34,472 bases of DNA from Candidatus Thorarchaeota archaeon (GTDB lineage: Archaea > Asgardarchaeota > Thorarchaeia > Thorarchaeales > Thorarchaeaceae): NCBI GenBank assembly GCA_016839605.1, contig JAEOTX010000043.1, forward strand, positions 1 to 34,472, in the 5' to 3' direction. Position 1 is the first letter of the stretch. Each line of letters opens with the position of its first letter. Of this stretch, positions 1-7,634 are shown in pieces. Made by a program: the position numbers and the translations under genes. A model generated the notes under the pieces. The model was not told the origin of the DNA and ran no database searches. It saw only the letters and a program-made list of their open reading frames with translations.

Positions 1-2
1 TC

Positions 3-443
3 AACCTTGGTGTGAAACATGGTGGCCGTGCATATTCTATTGGCATGTGGAACGTTGCATATAGTCGGAGTTTCTTCGGTAAGCACATTTATGGAAAGAT
101 GGCGAAGATAAAGAAAAAGACTGATCCGAAGAACTACATGAACCCTCATAAGGTGTTCACTGGACCACTCAGACTTTCTCTTCGATTGAACCTACTGATT
201 GTGTTTGCAGCAGCAGTGGCAGCACCTATCATCCTCTGGCTTGCTGGATTGATAGTCCCTAGCATACTCAATGCCTATGTGCCTTGGCTGATAATCACTG
301 ACCTGTCGAGCATATTGCTAGCATTTGGACTCGGCATCATTGCTGGAGTTGCAGTAATTGAGATAGCTAACCTTATTCCCATCTCCTTCATGCTAACTAT
401 AGGGGGTCCGTTCCTTCGAATTGGGAGGAAAATCTGGCACTAG
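3..443 (+). CDS. FAD-linked oxidase (GlcD/FAD-binding oxidoreductase type), C-terminal part with membrane anchor, partial
   Basis: The frame is open to the left window edge, so this is the 3' end of a longer gene and the GTG at 12 is not the real start. The first ~50 residues end in KKKTDPKNYMNPHKVF, which resembles the DPxxxMNPGKxF tail of FAD-binding_4 / GlcD-type oxidases such as glycolate, lactate or alkyl-dihydroxyacetone-phosphate oxidases. These pass electrons from an organic acid or polyol through FAD. After that tail the protein continues about 90 residues with at least two hydrophobic segments (around LLIVFAAAVAAPIILWLAGL and SSILLAFGLGIIAGVAVIEI). This is unlike the usual soluble form, so membrane attachment, perhaps handing electrons to quinone, is inferred. 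It converges on the UbiA gene with a 12-nt gap. The substrate cannot be told from this fragment. Confidence 0.6.
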   Translation, partial: NLGVKHGGRAYSIGMWNVAYSRSFFGKHIYGKMAKIKKKTDPKNYMNPHKVFTGPLRLSLRLNLLIVFAAAVAAPIILWLAGLIVPSILNAYVPWLIITDLSSILLAFGLGIIAGVAVIEIANLIPISFMLTIGGPFLRIGRKIWH

Positions 444-455
444 AACCTAGTACTA

Positions 456-1499
456 CTACTCCGGTGGAGTAGACAGGCTCCTATACTGGAGGAGAGTGAC
501 GAAGAGCAATGCAAGTCCAACAACCAACACAATCTCTAGTTGAAGACCTAATCCATGCATGATGTATGCGATTGTGAGATACAGGCCAGTTAGCAGATGA
601 TTCACTACTGTTGCAGCATTTGCAGGAACGAGTACTGGAGTATTGCTGTGATGTTCCATTGCATGACGTGTTGCGAATACTGCTAGAGGCAAGGTGGTCA
701 TTGCGACCAATGCATACAACGATACGAAGTTGAGTAGTATCCCTATTGCTATAGTACCATAGACGCAGGCCATCAAGACTCCATAGCCTGTCGCCGCCTT
801 CTTCTTACCCAGCCGCACAACTATGGTCAACTTTCCAGCTGCCTCATCTGCTGTTGCATCTGGAAACTCATTGATGTACAGCACCGCAGTAATCAACAAT
901 GCTACTGGCAGCGATGCAACGACAGGTTCCCAAGCTACTGTGAGAACTTGAATGTAGTATGAACCAAGAACCATGAGTACACCAAAATTCAGCCCTATAA
1001 ACACCTCTCCATATCCGCGTGACACGAACCTGAATGGTGGAGCTGTATAGAAGAAACCAGAAGCAGCACCAACTATGCCAAAGACCAGAAGAAGCATATC
1101 CCGAGTGAAAGCAAGATAGAGCCCTATCCCTACAGCAATTCCAAAAGCTACGAACGAACCAGTCAAAACCTCACGTGGAGAAAGCCATCCAAGCTGAATC
1201 ATTCTGCTGCCGCCAGTGAAAGGTCTGACATACTCGACGTTGATATCATCGGTTGTACTTATGTGATCGAAATAATCATTGCTGATGTTTGCTCCGAGAT
1301 GAAGGCACACACCTACAACTAGAGTGAGTAGGAATATATCCCAAAGGAAGACTCCATGTATCCCCCACGCCATTGCTGTGCCCAGCAGGACAGGAGTGAT
1401 GCTTGCTGTCAGAAAGGGCAATCGCATCTCAAGCATCCAAATTTTGAGCTTACTTGGTTTCTCAGGGATATCCTGTGGAGATACATCGCCTTCGCTCAT
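456..1499 (-). CDS. UbiA/MenA-family prenyltransferase
   Basis: Polytopic membrane protein of about 347 residues with eight or nine hydrophobic helices. The first Asp-rich motif of the UbiA superfamily is visible as NDYFDH. The second appears as NEFPDATADEAAGKLTIVVR, which looks like MenA (1,4-dihydroxy-2-naphthoate polyprenyltransferase) rather than the archaeal DGGGP synthase. Family members transfer a polyprenyl chain from its diphosphate to an aromatic or glycerol acceptor at the membrane. The divergent neighbour encodes a polyprenyl diphosphate synthase that could supply the donor, so menaquinone-type synthesis is the best inference. I start at the ATG at 1499; the ORF track uses an in-frame TTG at 1517, six codons upstream. 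GGTGAG lies just before the ATG. Alternatives are a DGGGP synthase or another UbiA lipid enzyme. Confidence 0.85.
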   Translation of the reverse strand: MSEGDVSPQDIPEKPSKLKIWMLEMRLPFLTASITPVLLGTAMAWGIHGVFLWDIFLLTLVVGVCLHLGANISNDYFDHISTTDDINVEYVRPFTGGSRMIQLGWLSPREVLTGSFVAFGIAVGIGLYLAFTRDMLLLVFGIVGAASGFFYTAPPFRFVSRGYGEVFIGLNFGVLMVLGSYYIQVLTVAWEPVVASLPVALLITAVLYINEFPDATADEAAGKLTIVVRLGKKKAATGYGVLMACVYGTIAIGILLNFVSLYALVAMTTLPLAVFATRHAMEHHSNTPVLVPANAATVVNHLLTGLYLTIAYIMHGLGLQLEIVLVVGLALLFVTLLQYRSLSTPPE

Positions 1500-1592
1500 A
1501 CTCACCAGCGATATCAACGAAAAAGCAGCTCAAGAAAAGACTTCCTGAAAATTACAGTGGTGCTCTATAGCCCCACAACATTGCTCTTTCCC

Positions 1593-1604
1593 GAAACGTT
1601 TAAG
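1593..1604 (+). promoter_or_regulatory. BRE/TATA-like promoter of the polyprenyl diphosphate synthase gene
   Basis: GAAACGTTTAAG resembles an archaeal purine-rich BRE followed by a TATA box. Transcription would start near 1628, giving a leader of about 90 nt to the ATG at 1716. A very similar CGAAAC-TTAAG sequence precedes the FMN reductase gene at 7603-7613 on the other strand. Confidence 0.5.
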
Positions 1605-1715
1605 GATGCTGCCACCATCCCAAAGCGTTAGTAAGACCAATGCAAGGGTCTTGGAGATGGAGCTTTGCGCGCACCTGAGAAACGAACAACGACAGGACCT
1701 CAGCATGAGGAGAGG

Positions 1716-2696
1716 ATGACATCTGTTGAGGACCTGCTTAGTGATGACAGTCTTCAAACGCGAATGACGCTTATCGACCAAGAAATGAAGAGATTTCTCG
1801 ACAATTATAGAGGTGAGCCCTCAGTCCTCTATGATGCCGCACATCATCTACTCCTTGCTGGAGGCAAGAGGCTTAGGTCATTGATCACCCTTCTTAGCTG
1901 CGAGGCAGTAGGCGGCGATATCCAGAGTATCCTCCCTTTTGCATTGGCAATGGAGCTTCTCCAGACAGCTAGTCTAGTTCATGATGACATCATAGATGAG
2001 GACTTGATGCGCAGAGGCGTTGAAACTACCCACAAGAAGTTCGGCGCGAAAATTGCGGTTCTCGCGGGAGACCTACTGATTGCACAAGCAGTTGAGATTA
2101 TCGGAGAACAGGCAACTCCAGAGCTACTCGTACATCTGGGAAGGGGAGGTATTCGTATGACTGAAGGAGAGGCCCTCGACTTCCTCATGTGTGAAGATAG
2201 TCCAGCATCATTCAACCGGCAGAGGTACTTGAAGGTAATCGAGCAAAAAACTGCGACATTCATGAGAGAAGCTGCACGCGTAGGTGCAATTGTCGGAGGA
2301 GCCTCAGAAGAACAGAAGCAGGCTCTCACTAAGTACGGAGAGATGCTTGGATTTGGTTTTCAAATAAGAGATGACATCCTAGATGTGATCGCTTCGCTAC
2401 AGGTCGCAGGAAAGACTGTGCAATCTGACCTTAAGGGCAGAAGATGCAATTATCCATTAGTACACGCTCTAGAGGTCAGCTCGGAATCAGAACGTCAGAC
2501 AGGCATCGTTGCTCTGAAAGAAGGAGATCTCGCTCCAGTCCTCAAGATGATTGATGAGACGAAAGCTATTCACCATGCTACAGAGCTCGCTAAGACCTAT
2601 GTGGAACGTGCAAAGAGCGTACTTGAGGCTGTGGACCTCAAGAACGACAAGCTGCTGAACAAAGTTGCAGACTTTGTGCTTGAAAGGATTCATTGA
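1716..2696 (+). CDS. Polyprenyl diphosphate synthase (IspA/IspB-type trans-prenyltransferase)
   Basis: Condenses isopentenyl diphosphate with an allylic diphosphate. Family marks are GGKRLRSLI near the N-terminus, the first Asp-rich motif LVHDDIIDED (first Asp about residue 90), LAGDLLIAQA, and the second motif QIRDDILDV (about residue 219). The residue five before the first DDxxD is Ala, within TASLVHDD, as in long-chain synthases such as IspB. FPP and archaeal GGPP synthases usually have a bulky Tyr or Phe there. A product longer than C20, fitting a quinone side chain for the divergent UbiA/MenA protein, is therefore inferred. Start chosen at the ATG at 1716 because GAGGAGAGG directly precedes it; the track start is a TTG at 1665. 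The length of about 326 residues is normal. A GGPP synthase for membrane lipids remains possible. Confidence 0.88.
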   Translation: MTSVEDLLSDDSLQTRMTLIDQEMKRFLDNYRGEPSVLYDAAHHLLLAGGKRLRSLITLLSCEAVGGDIQSILPFALAMELLQTASLVHDDIIDEDLMRRGVETTHKKFGAKIAVLAGDLLIAQAVEIIGEQATPELLVHLGRGGIRMTEGEALDFLMCEDSPASFNRQRYLKVIEQKTATFMREAARVGAIVGGASEEQKQALTKYGEMLGFGFQIRDDILDVIASLQVAGKTVQSDLKGRRCNYPLVHALEVSSESERQTGIVALKEGDLAPVLKMIDETKAIHHATELAKTYVERAKSVLEAVDLKNDKLLNKVADFVLERIH

Positions 2697-2706
2697 GGCA
2701 CTTGTA

Positions 2707-3906
2707 TCATTCCATGTAGCTTAGCACTTTGACCAGAGTCTTTGATGCGAAATCTACAGGAACTGGCAGTCTACATCTAATCAAATGCTTCAGATATCTG
2801 GGTCCAGCTAAGCGCATACACTGGTCGGTTATTATGTCGGAGGGCATAACCTGGTCGGCAATCCTAAGAATTCTGAGGGCAGCATACAGCTCCTTCCCTA
2901 TCTCCTCCCTCCATGTTTCCTCATAGACTGCAAGCGAAACCCCATCTTTCAAATGACTGACGACGGCTTCTCCAGCTATTTCACCCCCAACTAATGCTGT
3001 GGGAATGCCTCCACCATTGGAGGCCATGACATGACCTGCCGCATCCCCGACAAGAACAGCATTTTCTGAAAACGTTCTATCCACAGGCCCGCCAACAGGA
3101 ATGATGGCTCCAACTCGAGAAACGATGTTTGATTTCTTGGTGCGTGGGGATACAAGTGGATGAAACTGAATGAATCTTCGAAGATACTCCTTCAGCGGCA
3201 CATCCGGGACTCCGAAAAGTCGTCGCATGCCAAAGCCAATGTTGGCTGTGTCATCACCCTTGGGAATAATCCATGCATACCCACCTGGAGCAACTTGTTT
3301 CCCAAAGTACATCTCTGTGGTCTTCGAGTCGCATTCTATCTCAGTGACGACATAGTTTAGAGAAGGACAGAGGTCTCTTCCAGGGTTGTGATAGTGATTG
3401 CCCATTGACTTGGATATGAGAGAGCTTGGTCCATCAGCACCTATCACTACACGGGCATTCATCTCTGCCTTTTTACCCGCTTGCCTCACAATGAGCCTGT
3501 TCGATTTTGATCTCTCAATCACTGTCGAATCCAGCATTATCTTAGCGCCTGCATCCTCAGCTTGATTTGCAATACGCTGGTCAAAATTCGTTCTGTCAAT
3601 AACATGAGCATCAAGTTTGAAATAGAACTCGTTATTCAAAGGAGAAGCGAGCATGAGTCTGCTGGTCCGATTAGTGATGAGCCTATTCGGGATTCTGACA
3701 AGACGTGATGCTCTTGAGGAGTCACGCAAAAGGTCCTGCATCTCTCTGGAAGTAGGCAAGAACTCACCACAATGGATTGGAACTCCTATCTCTCTCCTTC
3801 TGTCAACTACCAGTGTCTTAAAGCCTGCAGCTGCAACCACTCTAGCTGCTGTGCAACCTGCAGGACCTGCACCTACGACAATGACATCATAGGAGTTCTC
3901 AGCCAT
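2707..3906 (-). CDS. Geranylgeranyl reductase family FAD-dependent oxidoreductase
   Basis: Reduces the double bonds of geranylgeranyl chains in archaeal lipids, or prenyl chains of quinones, with FAD. The N-terminal Rossmann motif is VIVVGAGPAGC, followed by HCGEFLP at the FAD pocket. There is a GGYAWIIPKG element matching the YxWxFP signature of the family, and a second FAD-binding block, AVLVGDAAGHVMASNGGGI. The track ORF starts 29 codons upstream at 3993, but the fold begins at MAENSYDVIVVG, so I use the ATG at 3906 (399 residues). A T-rich box at about 3928-3938 read on this strand would give a leaderless or near-leaderless mRNA from that start. It lies tail to tail with the polyprenyl synthase gene (10-nt gap). 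It may act on phospholipid, menaquinone or both. Confidence 0.88.
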   Translation of the reverse strand: MAENSYDVIVVGAGPAGCTAARVVAAAGFKTLVVDRRREIGVPIHCGEFLPTSREMQDLLRDSSRASRLVRIPNRLITNRTSRLMLASPLNNEFYFKLDAHVIDRTNFDQRIANQAEDAGAKIMLDSTVIERSKSNRLIVRQAGKKAEMNARVVIGADGPSSLISKSMGNHYHNPGRDLCPSLNYVVTEIECDSKTTEMYFGKQVAPGGYAWIIPKGDDTANIGFGMRRLFGVPDVPLKEYLRRFIQFHPLVSPRTKKSNIVSRVGAIIPVGGPVDRTFSENAVLVGDAAGHVMASNGGGIPTALVGGEIAGEAVVSHLKDGVSLAVYEETWREEIGKELYAALRILRIADQVMPSDIITDQCMRLAGPRYLKHLIRCRLPVPVDFASKTLVKVLSYME

Positions 3907-3926
3907 AACATAGGGCGCATCCGTCA

Positions 3927-3938
3927 GACTAAAAAAAG
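3927..3938. promoter_or_regulatory. A/T tract between divergent ggr and ccmA genes, possible shared TATA element
   Basis: The 72-nt gap between the two starts holds a single strong A/T tract, GACTAAAAAAAG. On the minus strand it lies about 25 nt before the reductase ATG at 3906. On the plus strand it lies about 45 nt before the ccmA ATG at 3979, leaving room for a short leader with GTGAGG. The same tract could serve both directions. This is an inference from spacing only. Confidence 0.3.
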
Positions 3939-3978
3939 AGTTGGTTGCTCCCACAATGACCCGTGTGAGGCTCTCCAG

Positions 3979-4653
3979 ATGATATCGATACAAGTTGAAG
4001 GACTTACCAGACGCTACGGATACAGAGTCGCTCTAAATGACATATCGTTCGATGTCCCAGTCGGTGGTGTTCATGCCCTATTCGGGAACAACGGTGCAGG
4101 GAAGACAACGCTCATGCGTATCATATCAACACTCCTGCAGCCCCACGCTGGAAAGGTGGCAGTCCTTGGATTTGATACGAAAGAAGACCCCATAGAAGTC
4201 AGAAAGAGGATTGGTGTTGTCGGAGATAAGCCGCTCCTGTATGGCGAGTTGACTGGTAGGGAGAATCTGAATTTCTATTCAGACCTTTACGATCTAGAGA
4301 GTTATACAGCTAGTGCCAGCATAGAAGACCTAGCTGAACAATTCGACGTCAAACGTTGGTTAGATGAACCAACAAAGATACTCTCCACGGGACTGAGGAA
4401 GAGATTCGATATAATCAGAAGCTTGCTACATAGTCCTGACTTGTTCTTACTCGACGAACCATTCTCAGGGCTCGACAAAGACTCCACTCAGGTGTTCAGA
4501 GACTACATTGAAGAAAAACGACAAGACAGAACCGCCATTGTAACTACACACAACTTGTCATTGGGATCGGAGATATGTGATGATTTCATCACGCTGAGAA
4601 AAGGTGAGATTGTAGGCCAAGGGCCAATTTCAGAGTTTGATGGAAACATTTGA
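3979..4653 (+). CDS. ccmA: Cytochrome c biogenesis ABC transporter ATPase CcmA
   Basis: ATPase of the CcmAB(C) complex that, in system I cytochrome c maturation, uses ATP to release holo-CcmE (haem chaperone) from CcmC. Visible marks are Walker A GNNGAGKTT (an Asn replaces the usual Pro), a signature region LSTGLRKRF, Walker B LFLLDEPFSGLDKD, and the H-loop VTTHN. The ORF track begins at 3772, but its first 69 residues overlap the divergent reductase gene and look non-coding. The ATG at 3979, preceded by GTGAGG, gives a normal 224-residue CcmA. The stop lies 10 nt before ccmB, and ccmB, ccmC, a ccmD-like gene and ccmE follow on the same strand. Taken alone it could be any small ABC ATPase; the context fixes the assignment. 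Confidence 0.88.
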   Translation: MISIQVEGLTRRYGYRVALNDISFDVPVGGVHALFGNNGAGKTTLMRIISTLLQPHAGKVAVLGFDTKEDPIEVRKRIGVVGDKPLLYGELTGRENLNFYSDLYDLESYTASASIEDLAEQFDVKRWLDEPTKILSTGLRKRFDIIRSLLHSPDLFLLDEPFSGLDKDSTQVFRDYIEEKRQDRTAIVTTHNLSLGSEICDDFITLRKGEIVGQGPISEFDGNI

Positions 4654-4663
4654 GGTGAATGAA

Positions 4664-5386
4664 ATGGGTTCTGGTCTATCATATGCACTTGCAATTGCCA
4701 AGAAAGATCTAGTCACTCAGATGAGGAAGCGATTCGAAGCATTCTCTATGTTCCTGTTCGCGATTATTGCAGTCTTTGTATTGGGTCTTGTTCTGAGTTC
4801 TGCCACCTTTATTGTGCCAGATCCAGAGACAAGACTAATTGTCATGACCGAGATTGGGGCTGGAATGCTGTGGGTAGTAGTGTTTTTCACAGGCATGTTC
4901 GGATTCTCCCCGGTCTTCATCTCAGAGTCTGAAACTGGCACATTGAAGGGATTATCTCTCGCACCCATACCAGCTTGGTCAGTATACCTTGGAAAGGTGA
5001 TCTACGGGTTCATTCTCATGGGTCTGGTCGAGCTGTTCCTGGTACCAATCTCCATGGGACTTCTGGGCTTCACTTTTGCAGCTGACGTGTCACCCATTTT
5101 CATACTTGCAACGTTCTGCCTGGGGACATTAGACTTAGCAGCTGTTGGGGCGATGGCATCAGCTCTGACAATGCCAGCTGAGTCCAAAGCCACGGTCTAT
5201 CCTATAGTGTATTTCCCAACTGCTACTACTGCGCTCATCCTTTTAGTTGAAATCACGAGAATGTTGGCTATCGGAATTCCTTTAGTTGGACCAGGAATCG
5301 TTGATCTATTGATTATCCTTTCAGGACATGTGTTTGCAATGGTAACACTCTCAGCCACAGTGTTCCATTTCACACTTACATCTTGA
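4664..5386 (+). CDS. ccmB: Cytochrome c biogenesis permease CcmB
   Basis: Membrane subunit of the CcmAB ABC complex. The 240-residue protein has six predicted helices, the usual CcmB length and layout. An early cytoplasmic segment, AIAKKDLVTQMRKRFE, matches the amphipathic start of the family, and the loop SESETGTLKGLSLAPI resembles the conserved E-x-G-x-L-x-x-L-x-x-x-P stretch after helix two. The track ORF starts at 4637 inside ccmA. I use the ATG at 4664 because TGAGGTGA, which overlaps the ccmA stop, sits six to nine bases upstream. ccmA and ccmB are thus probably translationally coupled. A 71-nt gap separates it from ccmC. Confidence 0.88.
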   Translation: MGSGLSYALAIAKKDLVTQMRKRFEAFSMFLFAIIAVFVLGLVLSSATFIVPDPETRLIVMTEIGAGMLWVVVFFTGMFGFSPVFISESETGTLKGLSLAPIPAWSVYLGKVIYGFILMGLVELFLVPISMGLLGFTFAADVSPIFILATFCLGTLDLAAVGAMASALTMPAESKATVYPIVYFPTATTALILLVEITRMLAIGIPLVGPGIVDLLIILSGHVFAMVTLSATVFHFTLTS

Positions 5387-5457
5387 AACCATAGGAGAAG
5401 CATAAGGTTCATATTGACTTCAATTATCGAAACGAGCCCAGCAAGGGATGTGAAGAA

Positions 5458-6129
5458 GTGAACACAAAACGGATGGTTCTCTATATCCTCTCACTGATAG
5501 TATCTTTCGTCTATCTCTATATGGTATGGATTTTCGCACCGCCGGAGTTGAACCTTGGGGAAAGGATTAGGATCTTTTTCCAGCACGTGGCTCCAGCCTT
5601 GATAGGCTATCTGGCATTTGGAGTCACTCTGGTTGCGGGAGTAATGTATCTCTGGAAGCAAGACCTAAGATACGATTTGATTGGAGCAGCATCCATCAAG
5701 ATCGGACTGGTCTTCACAACAATTACCTTGTTAAGTGGAATGATCTGGGCTAACGCCAGCTGGGGTGTATACTGGAATTGGGACCCCAGAGAAACGACTA
5801 CACTCATCTTGTGGATCGCATACGCATGTCTAATTGCCTATCGTGCGTCAGTAAATGACAGAGATGTCAGAGCGCAATATGGATCCGTCTTTGGAATCAT
5901 TGCGTTTCCTGCAGTCATTCTTAGTTATATTTCAATCCGCATTTGGGAAACCCTACATCCCATCGTAATTACTGGCGAGGGTCTTCAGATGGGCCCAGAG
6001 CACGGCATGACGCTAATGGTCAGCCTAATTGCTGTCGGTCTTGTCTATCTGCTGATACTTGATCTCACATATCGAATCGATTCGGTTGCTGAAAGACTGA
6101 TGGAGCTTAGAATGCAGAGGAGTGGATAG
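5458..6129 (+). CDS. ccmC: Haem-handling protein CcmC
   Basis: Member of the haem-handling protein family that loads haem onto CcmE outside the membrane. Six hydrophobic helices are visible. The tryptophan-rich WWD signature is WGVYWNWDPRETTTL, from about residue 102, and periplasm-facing His residues flank it (FFQHVAPA and ETLHPIV), as needed for haem ligation. The start is GTG at 5458, preceded by GGGATG; 223 residues is typical. The WWD core (YWNWDPRET) looks as much like CcsA/ResC as enterobacterial CcmC, but neighbouring ccmA, ccmB and ccmE make CcmC the right name. The stop TAG at 6127-6129 is one base from the next start, indicating coupled translation. Confidence 0.9.
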   Translation: MNTKRMVLYILSLIVSFVYLYMVWIFAPPELNLGERIRIFFQHVAPALIGYLAFGVTLVAGVMYLWKQDLRYDLIGAASIKIGLVFTTITLLSGMIWANASWGVYWNWDPRETTTLILWIAYACLIAYRASVNDRDVRAQYGSVFGIIAFPAVILSYISIRIWETLHPIVITGEGLQMGPEHGMTLMVSLIAVGLVYLLILDLTYRIDSVAERLMELRMQRSG

Positions 6130-6130
6130 T

Positions 6131-6517
6131 ATGCAGTCACCGGACATAATTCTCTCAAATGAACTCTTCACAGTTTCAGTAATACTTTGGGTAGGTACCT
6201 TCACACTACTGTTCTGGCTCTTCATTCGGATGCATAGTCTTGACAAGGCAATTAAAACACTAGCACTGGCAGAGAATCAGGAGTTGAACTCTCAGTCAAT
6301 GTCTAACAAGATTGTTGCTTATGTCGCATTAATCTTGGAACTGATCGGTGCTGCTATCCTCTTGTTAGGGCTTATCGCATGGGTTCCAATCCCGCTTTTC
6401 CCTATGTCAATTGTTATTTGGGTCGGGGTCTTCATTATGCTGCTGTGGCAAATGCTAGGCGTATCTTCTCTTGAAGACTCTCTGGCTACGCTGTCCTTGG
6501 AATCATTTCAGGAGTGA
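6131..6517 (+). CDS. CcmD-like membrane protein with an internal tandem duplication
   Basis: A 128-residue protein lying exactly where ccmD is expected, between ccmC and ccmE. CcmD is a one-helix protein that helps holo-CcmE leave CcmC. Here there are three hydrophobic segments. Residues 15-51 and 92-128 align without a gap at an offset of 77: WVGTF...LLFW against WVGVF...LLW, then SLDKAIKTLAL against SLEDSLATLSL, and both end in QE. I count 14 identities in 37 positions, the rest mostly conservative. Each copy is a helix followed by a charged helical tail, as in single CcmD proteins. The middle helix joins the two so that both tails can face the same side. Start chosen at the ATG at 6131 after AGAGGAGTGG; the track GTG at 6122 overlaps ccmC. 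The CcmD assignment comes from position and shape, not from a search. Confidence 0.65.
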   Translation: MQSPDIILSNELFTVSVILWVGTFTLLFWLFIRMHSLDKAIKTLALAENQELNSQSMSNKIVAYVALILELIGAAILLLGLIAWVPIPLFPMSIVIWVGVFIMLLWQMLGVSSLEDSLATLSLESFQE

Positions 6518-6523
6518 GCATTG

Positions 6524-6919
6524 ATGAAGAAGAAGACAAGAATGATGTTAATTGCTGGTGTCTTAGTAGTGGTCGTAGGGCTGGTCTCATATGCAATGCT
6601 CAATCTATTTGTTGATCCATACATCAGCGTTGACGCGGTGGTGGACAATCCTGATGCGTACAGAGGTAGAGTCATTCAGGTTAAAGGCACACTCCAACCA
6701 GGATCGATCTCTATCAATCCTGGAAACGTGACACTAGTGTTGGAGGGTAACAACTCAACTATCCTTGTAATAGTAGACACCGACCTTCCTTCGTTGACAG
6801 ACGGCCAAGAGATGGCAGCCATAGGTGTACTTGAAGATGGGGAGAATTTAGCCATCCGAGCCTCACAGATACTCACTCAGTGTTCAAGTAAATATACAGC
6901 TGTGACAACAACAGACTAA
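6524..6919 (+). CDS. ccmE: Haem chaperone CcmE, CXXXY variant
   Basis: CcmE carries haem covalently and passes it to CcmF for attachment to apocytochromes. The protein has one N-terminal anchor helix (about residues 7-28) and an OB-fold domain beginning DPYISVDAVVDNPDAYRGR, with VKGTL and LEDGENLAIRAS strands. The haem-binding motif in E. coli is HXXXY; here it is C120-S-S-K-Y124. This CXXXY form is known from archaea and some sulfate reducers, where it goes with loss of CcmH. The ATG at 6524 follows AGGAGTGAG and the preceding gene by six bases. The 3' end overlaps the convergent FMN reductase gene by four bases. Confidence 0.9.
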   Translation: MKKKTRMMLIAGVLVVVVGLVSYAMLNLFVDPYISVDAVVDNPDAYRGRVIQVKGTLQPGSISINPGNVTLVLEGNNSTILVIVDTDLPSLTDGQEMAAIGVLEDGENLAIRASQILTQCSSKYTAVTTTD

Positions 6920-7548
6920 TCAGATGTGCGCCATTCATCTCCGAATCTTGCCTTCTCATCGGGAGAACGCGGTTCGTAATGCCACGGAACAGGTAGCTTG
7001 GCCACGGTATCCGAAAGAGCAGCAACTCGTTTACCCATCTGCTCCGCCATTCGCATGGCTTCCATGTCACTTCTAATATCGCCGACGTTCATAGCAAATC
7101 CAACTGGCCAAGAAACCCCGCCAGGAACAATCATTTCTTTGACAAGCATGAAGAAAATCAATTGATTAAGAGCAGTATCCGTACCTGATTTCCTTGCTAC
7201 AACGAGCGCAGCTCCAATCTTCCCCTCTAGGTGAGCAAAGCGACCAACTCGGTCCATGAAATTCTTCATCTGAGAGGTGACACTCGCATAATGCACTGGA
7301 CTTCCAAATATGATGCCTTGCGCCTCTGACATCTTCTCAATAATTGGATTTAGACCATCATTCTGAATGCACTTGCCCAGCTCATAGCATTCGAGACCAT
7401 GTTTGCAAGGATTAATCTCTACATCAGCAATCTCAATGAAATCTATGTCGGCACCGAACTCTTCTGCTGCATGAAGAGCTGTTTCAACAAGAATAGAAGT
7501 GTTGCCACCCTGTCTATTGCTTCCGGATATGCCTAGGACTCTTGCCAT
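6916..7548 (-). CDS. NADPH-dependent FMN reductase / iron-sulfur flavoprotein-like protein
   Basis: Flavodoxin-fold oxidoreductase of about 210 residues. The FMN phosphate loop is GISGSNRQGGNTS (residues 6-18) and the isoalloxazine loop is FGSPVHYASVTSQMKNFMDR. Iron-sulfur flavoproteins in this family carry CX2CX2CX4-7C after the second strand. Here the stretch is PCKHGLECYELGKC, with the second Cys replaced by Gly, so only three of four ligands remain. It probably binds FMN without a normal 4Fe-4S cluster. The hydride donor and electron acceptor are unknown. It follows ccmF on the same strand but behind a terminator-like hairpin and with its own TATA box, so it is likely transcribed separately. 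A role in keeping haem or thiols reduced in the absence of CcmG/H is speculation from context. Confidence 0.82.
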   Translation of the reverse strand: MARVLGISGSNRQGGNTSILVETALHAAEEFGADIDFIEIADVEINPCKHGLECYELGKCIQNDGLNPIIEKMSEAQGIIFGSPVHYASVTSQMKNFMDRVGRFAHLEGKIGAALVVARKSGTDTALNQLIFFMLVKEMIVPGGVSWPVGFAMNVGDIRSDMEAMRMAEQMGKRVAALSDTVAKLPVPWHYEPRSPDEKARFGDEWRTSD

Positions 7549-7602
7549 ATTGAAACCTTCAGAGGAATTGGACTTGCGTGATTTTCAGATTGTAACCCAG
7601 TT

Positions 7603-7613
7603 CTTAAGTTTCG
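7603..7613 (-). promoter_or_regulatory. BRE/TATA-like promoter of the FMN reductase gene
   Basis: On the minus strand the sequence is CGAAACTTAAG, a BRE-like purine run plus TATA-like box. It lies 55 nt before the ATG at 7548, which predicts a leader of about 30 nt. Confidence 0.5.
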
Positions 7614-7634
7614 CTATAAGAAGAAAGAAAGCAA

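Noticed and set aside
1530-1781. 83-aa minus-strand ORF over the UbiA-polyprenyl synthase promoter region
   Set aside because: Overlaps the 5' end of the synthase and a likely promoter; no recognisable sequence or ribosome-binding site.
3772-3978. N-terminal extension of CcmA in the ORF track
   Set aside because: Cys-rich antisense of the geranylgeranyl reductase FAD motif; CcmA homology begins at the ATG at 3979.
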